64,000 nucleotides of DNA from Agromyces sp. 3263. GTDB taxonomy: Bacteria; Actinomycetota; Actinomycetes; Actinomycetales; Microbacteriaceae. The position numbers and the translations under genes are program-made. The stretch's first letter is position 1, and every line of letters begins with the position of its first letter. This document shows positions 34,030 to 42,677 of this stretch, piece after piece. The stretch is taken from NCBI RefSeq assembly GCF_031456545.1, contig NZ_JAVDUV010000002.1, positions 62,001 to 126,000 on the forward strand, given 5' to 3'. The notes beneath the pieces were generated by a model. That model had not been told where the DNA came from. It worked only from the letters and a program-made list of their open reading frames with translations, and did no database searches.

Positions 34030-34407
34030 ATGCCGCTTTCAGAGCAGGAGCAACGTCTTCTCGAGGAGATGGAGCGGAACCTCTACCGCAATGACGCGGA
34101 CTTCGTGCATGCCGTCGGCGGCGTACGTGGTCGACGACCCAATTACCGGGCGATCGTGCTTGGAGTGCTGGTCGCGGTCGCCGGCGTCGGAGCCCTCATC
34201 GCCGGCGTCGCACTCCAGTTGCTCATCGTCGGCATCCTCGGCTTCGCCCTCATGTTCGCCGGCGTGCTCATCGCGATCACGCCCAGCAAGCGCGGAGCGG
34301 CGACGCCCGCGCCCGCCGAACCGGCCTCGGGCAAGGCTCGACGCTCGGGCGGGTTCATGGACCGCCTGAACGAGCGTTGGGACCGTCGCCAGGACGGTCA
34401 CGACTAG
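34030..34407 (+). CDS. DUF3040 small membrane protein
   Basis: This 125-residue protein begins with MPLSEQEQRLLEEMERNLYRNDADF, the hallmark of DUF3040, followed by two hydrophobic helices (about residues 42-85) and a basic tail. The family is found almost only in actinobacteria, often just upstream of mraZ as here. Function is unknown. The short acidic N-terminal helix and paired helices suggest a membrane adaptor. It ends before a T-run terminator. Confidence 0.88.
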   Translation: MPLSEQEQRLLEEMERNLYRNDADFVHAVGGVRGRRPNYRAIVLGVLVAVAGVGALIAGVALQLLIVGILGFALMFAGVLIAITPSKRGAATPAPAEPASGKARRSGGFMDRLNERWDRRQDGHD

Positions 34408-34430
34408 GCCCTCCACTTCGCACCACCGCA

Positions 34431-34460
34431 ACGGGTCGATCCTCGGATCGGCCCGTTTTT
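34431..34460 (+). terminator. Rho-independent terminator after DUF3040 gene
   Basis: Stem CGGGTCGATCC / GGATCGGCCCG with a 2-base TC loop and one G-U pair is followed by TTTTT. It separates the DUF3040 transcript from the division cluster, so mraZ needs its own promoter. Confidence 0.88.
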
Positions 34461-34729
34461 CGTTGCGCCGACGCTGATCCGGGGGCGCCCGCTTCCCCTC
34501 CGTGCGTCTCCACACCGCCAATCCTGCGACCCGCAGCGGAGCGAGTGCGTGCCGGCGACTCCCTGGATGGCACATTCCCTCCACTCGCCTCCACCGTCCG
34601 TCTCGCCCGTATTCACAGGGATCTCACACCTCCCAGTGGCCGAAACCGAGCGAATGTCGTTGATCGGTGGATGAGAGTGGAGTAAAGTGGGGTTACCTGG
34701 ATTCTGGCCGGAGGAAAGGGGGTGGTGCG
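34461..34729 (+). promoter_or_regulatory. Long regulatory region upstream of mraZ
   Basis: The 322-base gap from 34408 to 34729 has no gene. It holds the terminator at 34431-34460 and a promoter with MraZ boxes at 34660-34690. On the minus strand there are pairs of GTGG words spaced 10 bases apart (CCAC on plus at 34413/34423 and 34581/34591). No further gene is evident. Confidence 0.5.
34660..34690 (+). promoter_or_regulatory. mraZ promoter with three MraZ boxes
   Basis: TTGATC (34660-34665) and TAAAGT (34683-34688) are 17 bases apart. Within and across the spacer lie three direct repeats GTGGA, GTGGA, GTGGG starting at 34667, 34677 and 34687, each separated by exactly 5 bases. This is the known MraZ recognition layout (TGGGN-type repeats with 5-base spacers). 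Bound MraZ would block the promoter, giving autorepression of the whole cluster. Confidence 0.8.
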
Positions 34730-35161
34730 GTGTTCCTCGGGACCTACGAGCCGAAGCTCGACGAGAAGGGCCGCGTCATTCTTCCGGCGAAATTCCGGGA
34801 CGAGCTGTCGAGCGGCCTCGTGCTCACGCGCGGGCAGGAGCGCTGCATCTACGTGTTCAGCGCACGCGAGTTCGAGAGCATGAGCGACAAGATCCGCCAG
34901 GCCCCGGTAACGAGCAAGCAGGCGCGCGACTACATGCGCGTCTTCCTCTCGGGGGCATCCGCGGAGACCCCCGACAAGCAGCATCGCGTCACCATCCCCG
35001 CAACGCTCCGCGCGTATGCGGGCCTGGACCGGGACCTCACGGTCATCGGCACGGGCAGCCGAGTGGAGATCTGGGATGCGACGGCGTGGCAGACATACCT
35101 CGCCGAGCAGGAGGCGGCCTTCGCGGACACGGCGGAGGAGGTGATCCCGGGACTCTTCTAG
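34730..35161 (+). CDS. mraZ: Transcriptional regulator MraZ
   Basis: This 143-residue AbrB-like protein is the usual length of MraZ. It begins [26 protein letters not shown], with the conserved SpoVT/AbrB half, and repeats with [18 protein letters not shown]. MraZ forms an octameric or dodecameric ring that binds repeats upstream of its own operon and represses it. The GTG was chosen because the family begins MFLG. A longer in-frame start would run through the promoter repeats. It heads the division cluster. Confidence 0.95.
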   Translation: MFLGTYEPKLDEKGRVILPAKFRDELSSGLVLTRGQERCIYVFSAREFESMSDKIRQAPVTSKQARDYMRVFLSGASAETPDKQHRVTIPATLRAYAGLDRDLTVIGTGSRVEIWDATAWQTYLAEQEAAFADTAEEVIPGLF

Positions 35162-35259
35162 TCCCGGATTGCGACTCCCAGCCGTACGCGCCTGATGCAC
35201 TTCCCCGCACCAGGACGAACGGATGGGGATCGGAATCCGGGACCAGTCCCGAAGGAATC

Positions 35260-36213
35260 ATGGACATCGAAGGCATCCACACCCCGGTCATGCTCGAGCG
35301 CACGCTCGAGCTGCTCGCCCCGGCCATCGAGGCCGACGGCGCCGTGCTCGTCGACGCCACCCTCGGCATGGGCGGGCACGCGAGCGCCTTCCTCACCCGC
35401 TTCCCGAAGCTCACGGTCATCGGGCTCGACCGCGACACCGACGCCCTCGCGATCGCGCGGGAGCGTCTCGCGCCGTTCGGCGATCGGGCGCGCTTCGTGC
35501 ACACGGTCTACGACGGCATCGCCGAGGCCGTGCGGTCGGAGGGCTTCAGCGAGGTGCAGGGTGTGCTGTTCGACCTCGGCGTCTCCTCGCTCCAGCTCGA
35601 CCGTGCCGAGCGAGGGTTCGCCTACTCGAAGGATGCTCCGCTCGACATGCGCATGGACTTCACCCAGGGCCGCACCGCGGCCGAGGTGATCGCCGAGTCG
35701 AGCGAGGACGAACTGCGACGCATCTTCCAGGACTACGGCGAAGAGAAGCTGTCGGCCAGGTACGCCCGGGCGATCGTCAAGGCGAGGGCGGATGCCCCCA
35801 TCACCCGGTCGGCCCAGCTCGTCGCCGTCATCACGGCGGCGACGCCCGTCGCGGTGCAGCGGCAGGGGCATCCGGCCAAGCGCGTGTTCCAGGCCCTTCG
35901 CATCGAGGTGAACGAGGAACTGTCCGTGCTGCAGCGGGCGATGCCCGCGGCGCTCGACACGGTGGCGGTCGGCGGCAGGATCGTGGTGCTCGCCTACCAG
36001 TCCCTCGAGGACCGCATCGTGAAGCGCGTGCTCCAGGCCGCCTCGAGCTCCACGGCACCCGCCGGGCTCCCGATGGAGCTGCCCGAGCACCGTCCGCAGT
36101 TCCGGCTCCTCGTGCGCGGAGCCGAACTGGCGAGCGAGTCGGAGCAGGCCGAGAACCCGCGCGCCAAGCCCGTGCGGCTGCGTGCGGCCGAACGAGTGAG
36201 GAGGCCGTCATGA
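35260..36213 (+). CDS. rsmH: 16S rRNA (cytosine1402-N4)-methyltransferase
   Basis: This 317-residue S-adenosylmethionine-dependent enzyme (MraW) modifies C1402 of 16S rRNA at the decoding site. It contains HTPVMLERTLELLAP, VDATLGMGGHASAFL (SAM-binding) and LFDLGVSSLQLDRAERGFAYSKDAPLDMRMD. The C-terminal YQSLEDRIVKR and RLLVRGAELASESEQAENPRAKPVRLRAAER blocks complete the family. ATG 35260 follows GAAGGA. It overlaps ftsL by an ATGA quartet. A 98-base gap separates it from mraZ. Confidence 0.96.
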   Translation: MDIEGIHTPVMLERTLELLAPAIEADGAVLVDATLGMGGHASAFLTRFPKLTVIGLDRDTDALAIARERLAPFGDRARFVHTVYDGIAEAVRSEGFSEVQGVLFDLGVSSLQLDRAERGFAYSKDAPLDMRMDFTQGRTAAEVIAESSEDELRRIFQDYGEEKLSARYARAIVKARADAPITRSAQLVAVITAATPVAVQRQGHPAKRVFQALRIEVNEELSVLQRAMPAALDTVAVGGRIVVLAYQSLEDRIVKRVLQAASSSTAPAGLPMELPEHRPQFRLLVRGAELASESEQAENPRAKPVRLRAAERVRRPS

Positions 36214-36794
36214 CCGCACTGCCGGCCCACGGCGCTCCGGCCCCACGGCGGAGCCCGGCACCACGACCCGAACGGCGACTCCGCCCGGCGCCGCAGCCGA
36301 ACGGGCGCGCCAAGCCGCGGCTCGCCTACGCCGTCATCGCGCTGGGCGGGGTCGCCGTGATCGTCGTCGCGCAACTGCTCCTCTCGATCGCGGTGGCGCA
36401 GGGCGCCTACGAGATCGACGGCTACCAGGTTCGCCAGGCCGAACTGGAACGAGAGCACCAGAAGCTCGCAGAGGACCTCGACCGGGTCGAGTCACCGCAG
36501 TACCTCGCGAAGAACGCGGAGGCGCTCGGCATGGTGCCCAACGCCAACCCGGTCTATCTGCGGCTCTCCGACGGCGCCGTGCTCGGGCAGCCCACGCCGG
36601 CGAGCGGCGGCGCCGCGGCATCCGCCCCGCTCGTGCCGAATGCGCTCATCGACGGCGTGCCGCTCGTGACCGAGCAGGCGACGGGGGAGACTCCGAACGG
36701 AACGACACCCGGGGAGGGTGCGGCGGCGGCGCCCGACGCCGCGGCCGTGGTCCCGCCACCGGCCGACGGCCTGCCGACGCCCGCGACGCACTGA
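36210..36794 (+). CDS. ftsL: Divisome protein FtsL-like
   Basis: This 194-residue bitopic membrane protein sits between rsmH and ftsI, where FtsL always lies. An N-terminal Pro/Arg-rich cytoplasmic tail (1-38) is followed by a membrane helix (LAYAVIALGGVAVIVVAQLLLS) and a coiled-coil-like stretch (QVRQAELEREHQKLAEDLDRVESPQYLAKNAEALGM). An unusually long Ala/Pro-rich C-terminal tail of about 75 residues ends the protein. FtsL scaffolds FtsQ/FtsB and FtsW/FtsI. The tail is longer than the core family needs. Confidence 0.82.
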   Translation: MTALPAHGAPAPRRSPAPRPERRLRPAPQPNGRAKPRLAYAVIALGGVAVIVVAQLLLSIAVAQGAYEIDGYQVRQAELEREHQKLAEDLDRVESPQYLAKNAEALGMVPNANPVYLRLSDGAVLGQPTPASGGAAASAPLVPNALIDGVPLVTEQATGETPNGTTPGEGAAAAPDAAAVVPPPADGLPTPATH

Positions 36795-36819
36795 CCAGCA
36801 CCCGACGAGGAAGGCGCGA

Positions 36820-38613
36820 ATGAACCGCACGAGCCGACACCCGATGCGGCGAATCCTCCTGGCCGGCGTGATCCTGGTGGCGCTCGTCGGCGTGTTCGTC
36901 GTGCGTCTCGTCGACATCCAGGTCGTGCGGGCCGCGGAGCTCAGCGCCGAGGCCGAGGGCCGGCGCTCGACGGACGTGAAGGTGTACGGGTCGCGCGGCG
37001 ATATCGTCGACGCGAACGGCATCGTGCTCGCCGACACCGTCATGCGGTACGACATCGCCCTCTCGCCGAAGAACGCGAGCGCCGGTCCGATCATCCGCGA
37101 GGAGCCCGATCCCGCCGACCCCGACACGACGAAGCGGGTCAAGGTGCCGCTCGAGCAGTCCGCCGCCGAGCTCGGTGCGGTGGTCGGGCTGACGGGCGAG
37201 CAGGTGCAGGCGATCATCACCGACGCCCTCGCCGGCGACCCCGAGTCGGACTTCGCGTTCGTCGCGAAGCTCGTGGACACCGACACCTACGAGCAGGTGA
37301 AGGCGCTCGACATCCCGTGGGTCGTGCCGTGGGAGCATCCCAGCCGGCGGTACCCGAACGGCGCCGTCGCGGGCAACCTGCTGGGCTTCGTCGATCCCGA
37401 CGGCAACGCCGTGGCCGGACTCGAATACTCCGAGGACGAGTGCCTCGCGGGCGAGGACGGCGAGCTCAGCTACCTGCACAGCCTGCAGGACTGGGTGCAG
37501 ATCCCGGGCACGCAGGTGATCCACAAGCAGGCGCACGACGGCGGCACGCTGAAGCTCACGATCGACTCCGACCTGCAGTGGATGGTGCAGCGCATCGCCG
37601 AGGCGCAGGTGCAGGCCGTCGGGGCCGACTGGGCGACGGTGACGGTCATGGAGGCGAAGACGGGGCGTCTCCTCGCCGTCGCCGATGTGCCCACGGTCGA
37701 TCCCAACGATCCCTCCTCGACCGACGAGGACGACCGCGGCTCGCGCTCGTTCACCGCCCCGTTCGAGCCCGGGTCCACCTTCAAGGCGCTCACCGCGGCA
37801 TCCGTCATCGACGCCGGCAAGGCCGACCCGCTGAGCCAGATCGTGGCGCCCTATCGCTATCGGCCGCCGAACGAGGCTGACATCAACGACAGCGCCTTCC
37901 ACGAGGACGAGCGGCTCACGCTCACCGGCGTGCTCATCGAGTCGTCGAACACCGGCATGTCGAAGTTCGGCGAGCTGATGACCGACCGCGAGCGCTACGA
38001 CGACATGCGGAAGTTCGGGCTGGGCCAGGAGACCGAGGTCGGCTTCCCGGCCGAGGCGTCCGGAGACCTGCACGGCGACCCCGACGACTGGGACAACCAG
38101 ACCAAGTACGCGACCATGTTCGGCCAGGGCCTCACCACGACGGCCGTGCAGATCGCGAGCGCCTACCAGACCATCGCGAACGGCGGCGTGCGCATGCCCG
38201 TGCGCCTGGTCGACGGCTGCGGCGACGACGCCACGGCTGAGCCGGCGGGCACCAGGGTCGTCTCCGAGCAGGCGGCCGACCAGACCAGCCAGATGCTCGA
38301 GCGCGTGTACCTCGAGGGCTGGCTCGCCGACGAGTGGGAGATCCCCGGCTACCGGGTCGCCGCGAAGACCGGCACGGCGCAGGTGCCCGACGGGAACGGC
38401 CACTACCTCCACGGCTACCTCGTCTCCGTGTCGGGCTTCGCGCCGGCGGACGATCCGCAGTTCGTCGTTTCGGTGAGCATCATGAATCCCGTTAAGATGA
38501 ATTCGTCCGCCGCATCCGCTCCCGTCTTCCAACAGGTGATGAGCCAGGTGCTGAAGAAGTATCGGACCGTTCCATCCGGCGCCCCGGCGCCCGAGCTGCC
38601 AGCCACCTGGTGA
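36820..38613 (+). CDS. ftsI: Septal peptidoglycan transpeptidase FtsI (PBP3)
   Basis: This 597-residue class B penicillin-binding protein has an N-terminal membrane anchor (RRILLAGVILVALVGVFVV). The dimerisation domain follows, then the transpeptidase with the three active-site motifs: GSTFKAL (SxxK, catalytic Ser), ESSNTGM (SxN) and AAKTGTAQV (KTG). It cross-links septal wall together with FtsW. ATG 36820 follows GACGAGGAAGGCG. Length is near the usual 580-610. Confidence 0.95.
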   Translation: MNRTSRHPMRRILLAGVILVALVGVFVVRLVDIQVVRAAELSAEAEGRRSTDVKVYGSRGDIVDANGIVLADTVMRYDIALSPKNASAGPIIREEPDPADPDTTKRVKVPLEQSAAELGAVVGLTGEQVQAIITDALAGDPESDFAFVAKLVDTDTYEQVKALDIPWVVPWEHPSRRYPNGAVAGNLLGFVDPDGNAVAGLEYSEDECLAGEDGELSYLHSLQDWVQIPGTQVIHKQAHDGGTLKLTIDSDLQWMVQRIAEAQVQAVGADWATVTVMEAKTGRLLAVADVPTVDPNDPSSTDEDDRGSRSFTAPFEPGSTFKALTAASVIDAGKADPLSQIVAPYRYRPPNEADINDSAFHEDERLTLTGVLIESSNTGMSKFGELMTDRERYDDMRKFGLGQETEVGFPAEASGDLHGDPDDWDNQTKYATMFGQGLTTTAVQIASAYQTIANGGVRMPVRLVDGCGDDATAEPAGTRVVSEQAADQTSQMLERVYLEGWLADEWEIPGYRVAAKTGTAQVPDGNGHYLHGYLVSVSGFAPADDPQFVVSVSIMNPVKMNSSAASAPVFQQVMSQVLKKYRTVPSGAPAPELPATW

Positions 38614-38626
38614 GAAAGTTGGGTTC

Positions 38627-40174
38627 GTGACCGGATCGCCCCCCGCGGCCCTCCGGCCGCAGCATCCGAGCCCCCGATCGCTCCACGGCCTGGCCGAGAC
38701 GTTCGGCCTCGAGGTGCACGGCGACATCGACGACCTCGAGGTGACGGGCGTGGTGCTCGCCTCGTCGGCGGTGCGGCCCGGCGACCTCTACGTCGGCGTG
38801 CCGGGGCGCAACGCGCACGGCGCTCGCTACGCCGATGCCGCGCGCGATGCCGGTGCCGTCGCCGTCATGACGGATGCCGAGGGCGCCGAGCTCGCGCGCG
38901 GCTCGGGCCTGCCCGTCCTCGTCACTCCCGACGCCCGCGCCGCCCTCGGCGAAGTCGCCGCGTGGATCCACCGCACGGCCGAGAACCCCGCGACGCTGTT
39001 CGCCGTGACCGGCACGAACGGCAAGACGAGCGTCGTCTACCTGCTCTACGGCATCCTGCGCCAGCTGGGGGTGACCGCGGGCCTCACGTCGACGGCCGAG
39101 CGGCGCATCGGCGACGAGGCGGTCACCAGCTCGCTGACGACGCCCGAGGCGAGCGAGCTCCACGCCCTGCTCGCCCGCATGCGCGAGGTCGACGTGCGCG
39201 CCGTGGGCGTCGAGGTGTCGGCGCAGGCGCTCTCCCGTCACCGGGTCGACGGCCTCGTCTTCGACGTCGTCGGCTTCACGAACCTCACGCACGACCACCT
39301 CGACGACTACGCCTCGATGGACGCCTACTTCGAGGCGAAGCGAGAGCTGTTCCAGCCCGAGCGCGCCCGGCGCGGCGTGGTCACGATCGACTCCGAGTGG
39401 GGTCGGCGCCTGCTCGCCGAGTCGCGCGTGCCTGTCACGACGCTGTCGACCGACCCCGCGATCGAGGCCGACTGGCGCCTCACCGTGCTCGAGGAGACCC
39501 CCACCGACACCGCGTTCGTGCTCGAGGGCACGGCGGGTCGCCGGCTCGAGACCCGGGTTCCCCTGCTCGGCTGGTACATGGCGGCGAACGCGGCCCTGGC
39601 CATCGTGATGCTCGTCGAATCGGGCTACGACCTCGAGCAGATCGCGGAAGTGCTCGAGCGCGACGGCGGTGTCGACGCCTACATTCCGGGCCGGGCCGAG
39701 CGCATCTCGGGCGACCGCGGGCCGATCGTCTACATCGACTACGGGCACAGCCCCGACGCGTTCCTGCAGACGCTGGGAGCGATCCGGCGGTCGACCGCCG
39801 GACGCGTCATCATGCTGTTCGGCGCCGACGGCGACCGCGACACCACGAAACGCGCCGACATGGGCGCCATCGCGGCGCGGGGCGCGGACGTCGTGGTGAT
39901 CACCGACTTCCACCCCAGGTGGGAGGATCCGGCCGCCATCCGCGCTGCGCTCATCGCCGGAGCGCGCGAGGCCGTTCCCGATCGGGAGATCCACGAGATC
40001 GCCGATCCCCGCGAGGCGTTCCGGGCGGCGTTGGCCATGGCCGGCGAGGGCGACGCGATCCTCTACGCCGGCCCCGGCCATGAGGACTACCACGAGGTGA
40101 AGGGCGTGAAGATCCCCTATTCAGCGCGAGACGACGCGAAGCAGGCACTGCGTGAGGCGGGCTGGGGCGCATGA
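38627..40174 (+). CDS. murE: UDP-MurNAc-tripeptide synthetase MurE with non-DAP specificity motif
   Basis: This 515-residue Mur ligase has an N-terminal UDP-binding domain, central ATP-binding domain with [16 protein letters not shown], and C-terminal domain. It adds the third amino acid to UDP-MurNAc-L-Ala-D-Glu (or the Gly-variant). At the specificity site, where diaminopimelate enzymes read DNPR and lysine enzymes usually DNPA/DDPN, this protein reads ITDFHPRWEDP (residues 425-435), that is FHPR. Many Microbacteriaceae use diaminobutyrate, ornithine, lysine or homoserine at this position. GTG 38627; it overlaps murF by ATGA. Confidence 0.94.
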   Translation: MTGSPPAALRPQHPSPRSLHGLAETFGLEVHGDIDDLEVTGVVLASSAVRPGDLYVGVPGRNAHGARYADAARDAGAVAVMTDAEGAELARGSGLPVLVTPDARAALGEVAAWIHRTAENPATLFAVTGTNGKTSVVYLLYGILRQLGVTAGLTSTAERRIGDEAVTSSLTTPEASELHALLARMREVDVRAVGVEVSAQALSRHRVDGLVFDVVGFTNLTHDHLDDYASMDAYFEAKRELFQPERARRGVVTIDSEWGRRLLAESRVPVTTLSTDPAIEADWRLTVLEETPTDTAFVLEGTAGRRLETRVPLLGWYMAANAALAIVMLVESGYDLEQIAEVLERDGGVDAYIPGRAERISGDRGPIVYIDYGHSPDAFLQTLGAIRRSTAGRVIMLFGADGDRDTTKRADMGAIAARGADVVVITDFHPRWEDPAAIRAALIAGAREAVPDREIHEIADPREAFRAALAMAGEGDAILYAGPGHEDYHEVKGVKIPYSARDDAKQALREAGWGA

Positions 40175-41583
40175 TCGCGCTCACCCTCGCCGAGATCGCC
40201 TCGGTGATCGGCGGCAGCCTGCACCTGGGCGGCACGGATGCCACTGGCGAGACGGTCGTCGACGGAACCGTCACGACGGACTCGCGTGAGATCGAGCCGG
40301 GCGATGTCTTCTTCGCGAAGCGCGGAGAGTTCGACGACGGGCACCGGTTCGCGCCGGCCGCCGTCGAGCGGGGCGCTGCGCTGCTGGTCGTGGAGCACCC
40401 GCTCGACCTTCCCGCCCCGCAGATCGTGGTCGCCGACACCGTCGACGCGCTCGGCGCCCTCGCGACCGAGGTCGTGGCCCGCGTGCGGGCCGGCGGCGAC
40501 CTCAGGATCGTCGGCGTGACCGGCTCCAACGGCAAGACGACGACGAAGAACCTGCTGCGCGCCGTGCTCGAGCGCGTCGGCCCCACGGTCGCCGCGCGCG
40601 CCTCGTACAACAACGAGGTCGGCGCGCCGATCACGATGCTCGAGCTCGCTGCCGACACGCGGTACCTCGTCGCCGAGATGGGTGCGTCGGGCGTGGGTGA
40701 GATCGCCCGCCTCGTGCGCATGGCGCGTCCGGACATCGGCATCGTGTTGAAGGTCGGCCTGGCGCACGCCGGCGAGTTCGGCGGCATCGAGCAGACGGTG
40801 CGCGCGAAGTCCGAGATGGTCACCGACCTGCTCGACACGGATGTCGCGGTGCTGAACCTCGACGACCCGCGCGTCGCTCCCATGGCGGGCCTCACCGCCG
40901 CGCGCGTGGTCTGGTTCGGGCTCGGCGCGGACGCGCACGTGCGGGCCGTCGACATCTCCGCGCACGCGCGCGGCACCGACTTCACCGTCGAGCTTGCTGG
41001 GGGCGAGTCCTCCCGGGTCCGCTTCGGGGTGCTCGGCGAGCACCACGTGATGAACGCCCTCGCGACGATCGCGGCGGCGACCGAGCTCGGCGTGCCCCTC
41101 GACGAGATCGTCGCGGCGCTCGAGTCCGTCACGCTCGCCGAGCGCTGGCGCATGCAGCTCATGGGCGGCCGCGACGGCATCACCGTCATCAACGACGCGT
41201 ACAACGCCAGCCCCGACTCGGTGGCGGCGGCGCTCAAGACGCTGGCCCAGGTGCGCGCACCCGGCTCGCAGGCGATCGCCGTGCTCGGCGAGATGAGCGA
41301 GCTCGGCGAGTTCTCGGGGGAGGAGCACGACCGCATCGGCCTGCTCGCCGTGCGCCTCGGCATCTCGCAGCTCGTGGTCGTCGGCGAGGGTGCGCGGCGC
41401 CTGCACATCACGGCCATCAACGAGGGCTCGTGGGACGGCGAATCGACGTACGTCGAGCAGGCCGACGAGGCCTACGACCTCGTGACGGGCCTGGCCCGCC
41501 CGGGTGACACGATCCTCGTGAAATCCTCGAACTCGGCGGGTCTCCGCCACCTCGGCGACCGACTGGGAGAATGGTTCTCGTGA
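40171..41583 (+). CDS. murF: UDP-MurNAc-tripeptide:D-Ala-D-Ala ligase
   Basis: This 470-residue Mur ligase would add the D-Ala-D-Ala dipeptide to the tripeptide precursor. The ATP-binding loop is [56 protein letters not shown] is the conserved middle block, and the C-terminal ADxxNASPDS appears as [12 protein letters not shown]. Start ATG overlaps the murE stop, stop overlaps the mraY GTG. No ddl gene is in the window, so the dipeptide ligase is elsewhere. Confidence 0.95.
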   Translation: MIALTLAEIASVIGGSLHLGGTDATGETVVDGTVTTDSREIEPGDVFFAKRGEFDDGHRFAPAAVERGAALLVVEHPLDLPAPQIVVADTVDALGALATEVVARVRAGGDLRIVGVTGSNGKTTTKNLLRAVLERVGPTVAARASYNNEVGAPITMLELAADTRYLVAEMGASGVGEIARLVRMARPDIGIVLKVGLAHAGEFGGIEQTVRAKSEMVTDLLDTDVAVLNLDDPRVAPMAGLTAARVVWFGLGADAHVRAVDISAHARGTDFTVELAGGESSRVRFGVLGEHHVMNALATIAAATELGVPLDEIVAALESVTLAERWRMQLMGGRDGITVINDAYNASPDSVAAALKTLAQVRAPGSQAIAVLGEMSELGEFSGEEHDRIGLLAVRLGISQLVVVGEGARRLHITAINEGSWDGESTYVEQADEAYDLVTGLARPGDTILVKSSNSAGLRHLGDRLGEWFS

Positions 41584-42677
41584 GAGCACTGTTGACCGCC
41601 GGGGCGTTGTCGCTCGCTTTCACGCTCTTCCTGACGCCGCTCTTCATCCGGCTGTTCACGCGGTTGGGCTGGGGCCAGTTCATCCGCGACGACGGGCCGA
41701 AGAGCCACCACGTCAAGCGCGGCACGCCCACGATGGGCGGCATCGTCTTCATCCTCGGCAGCCTCTTCGGGTACTTCACCTCGACGCTGCTCGTGTCGAA
41801 CGAGCCGCCGACGGCCTCCGCCATGCTCGTGCTCTTGATGATGGTGGGCCTCGGCATCGTCGGCTTCATCGACGACTTCCTGAAGACCCGCAAGAAGCAG
41901 AGCCTCGGGCTCGGCGGGTGGGCGAAGGTGCTCGGGCAGGTGGTGGTGGCCACCGCGTTCGCGCTCCTCGCGCTCCAGTTCCCGAACGACGACGGCGTCA
42001 CGCCCGCGAACACGAGCATCTCGTTCATCCGCGACCTGCCGCTCGACTTCATGGTCTTCGGCACGATCGTGGGCGTGATCCTCTACGTCATCTGGATCTG
42101 CCTGCTCACGGCCGGCGCGTCGAACGGGGTGAACGTCACCGACGGCCTCGACGGGCTCGCCGGCGGCGCCTCCATCCTCGCGATCGGGTCCTTCGTCGTC
42201 ATCGGCTTCTGGCAGTTCAACCAGTCCTGCTTCAGCGAGAGCCTCAACCAGAGCGACGCCTACCGGTGCTACGACGTACGCGACCCGCTCGACATCGCCA
42301 TCGTCGCCACGGCCATCGTGGGCGGGCTCATCGGATTCCTCTGGTGGAACACGAACCCGGCCCACATCTACATGGGCGACACCGGGTCGCTCGCCCTCGG
42401 CGGCGCGCTCGCGGCGCTCGCGATCGTCAGCCACACCGAACTGCTCCTGCTCCTCATCGGCGGCCTCTTCGTGATCGAGACCGGCTCGGTGATCGTGCAA
42501 CGGGCGTACTTCAAGCTCACCGGGGGCAAGCGAATCTTCCTGATGAGCCCGATCCACCATCACTTCGAGCTCAAGGGCTGGGCCGAGGTCACCATCGTCG
42601 TGCGCTTCTGGATCATCGGCGGCCTGTTCGTGGCGGCCGGCGTCGGCAGCTTCTACTTCGAATGGCTGCAGAGTTGA
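41580..42677 (+). CDS. mraY: Phospho-MurNAc-pentapeptide transferase
   Basis: This 365-residue integral membrane enzyme makes lipid I by transferring phospho-MurNAc-pentapeptide to undecaprenyl phosphate. Conserved sites are [25 protein letters not shown] (Asp pair), [12 protein letters not shown] and [11 protein letters not shown], and the [13 protein letters not shown] motif appears as [13 protein letters not shown]. About ten helices. GTG 41580 was chosen because GGGAGAA lies about 9 bases before it. An ATG at 41571 would have the Shine-Dalgarno touching it. Confidence 0.96.
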   Translation: MRALLTAGALSLAFTLFLTPLFIRLFTRLGWGQFIRDDGPKSHHVKRGTPTMGGIVFILGSLFGYFTSTLLVSNEPPTASAMLVLLMMVGLGIVGFIDDFLKTRKKQSLGLGGWAKVLGQVVVATAFALLALQFPNDDGVTPANTSISFIRDLPLDFMVFGTIVGVILYVIWICLLTAGASNGVNVTDGLDGLAGGASILAIGSFVVIGFWQFNQSCFSESLNQSDAYRCYDVRDPLDIAIVATAIVGGLIGFLWWNTNPAHIYMGDTGSLALGGALAALAIVSHTELLLLLIGGLFVIETGSVIVQRAYFKLTGGKRIFLMSPIHHHFELKGWAEVTIVVRFWIIGGLFVAAGVGSFYFEWLQS

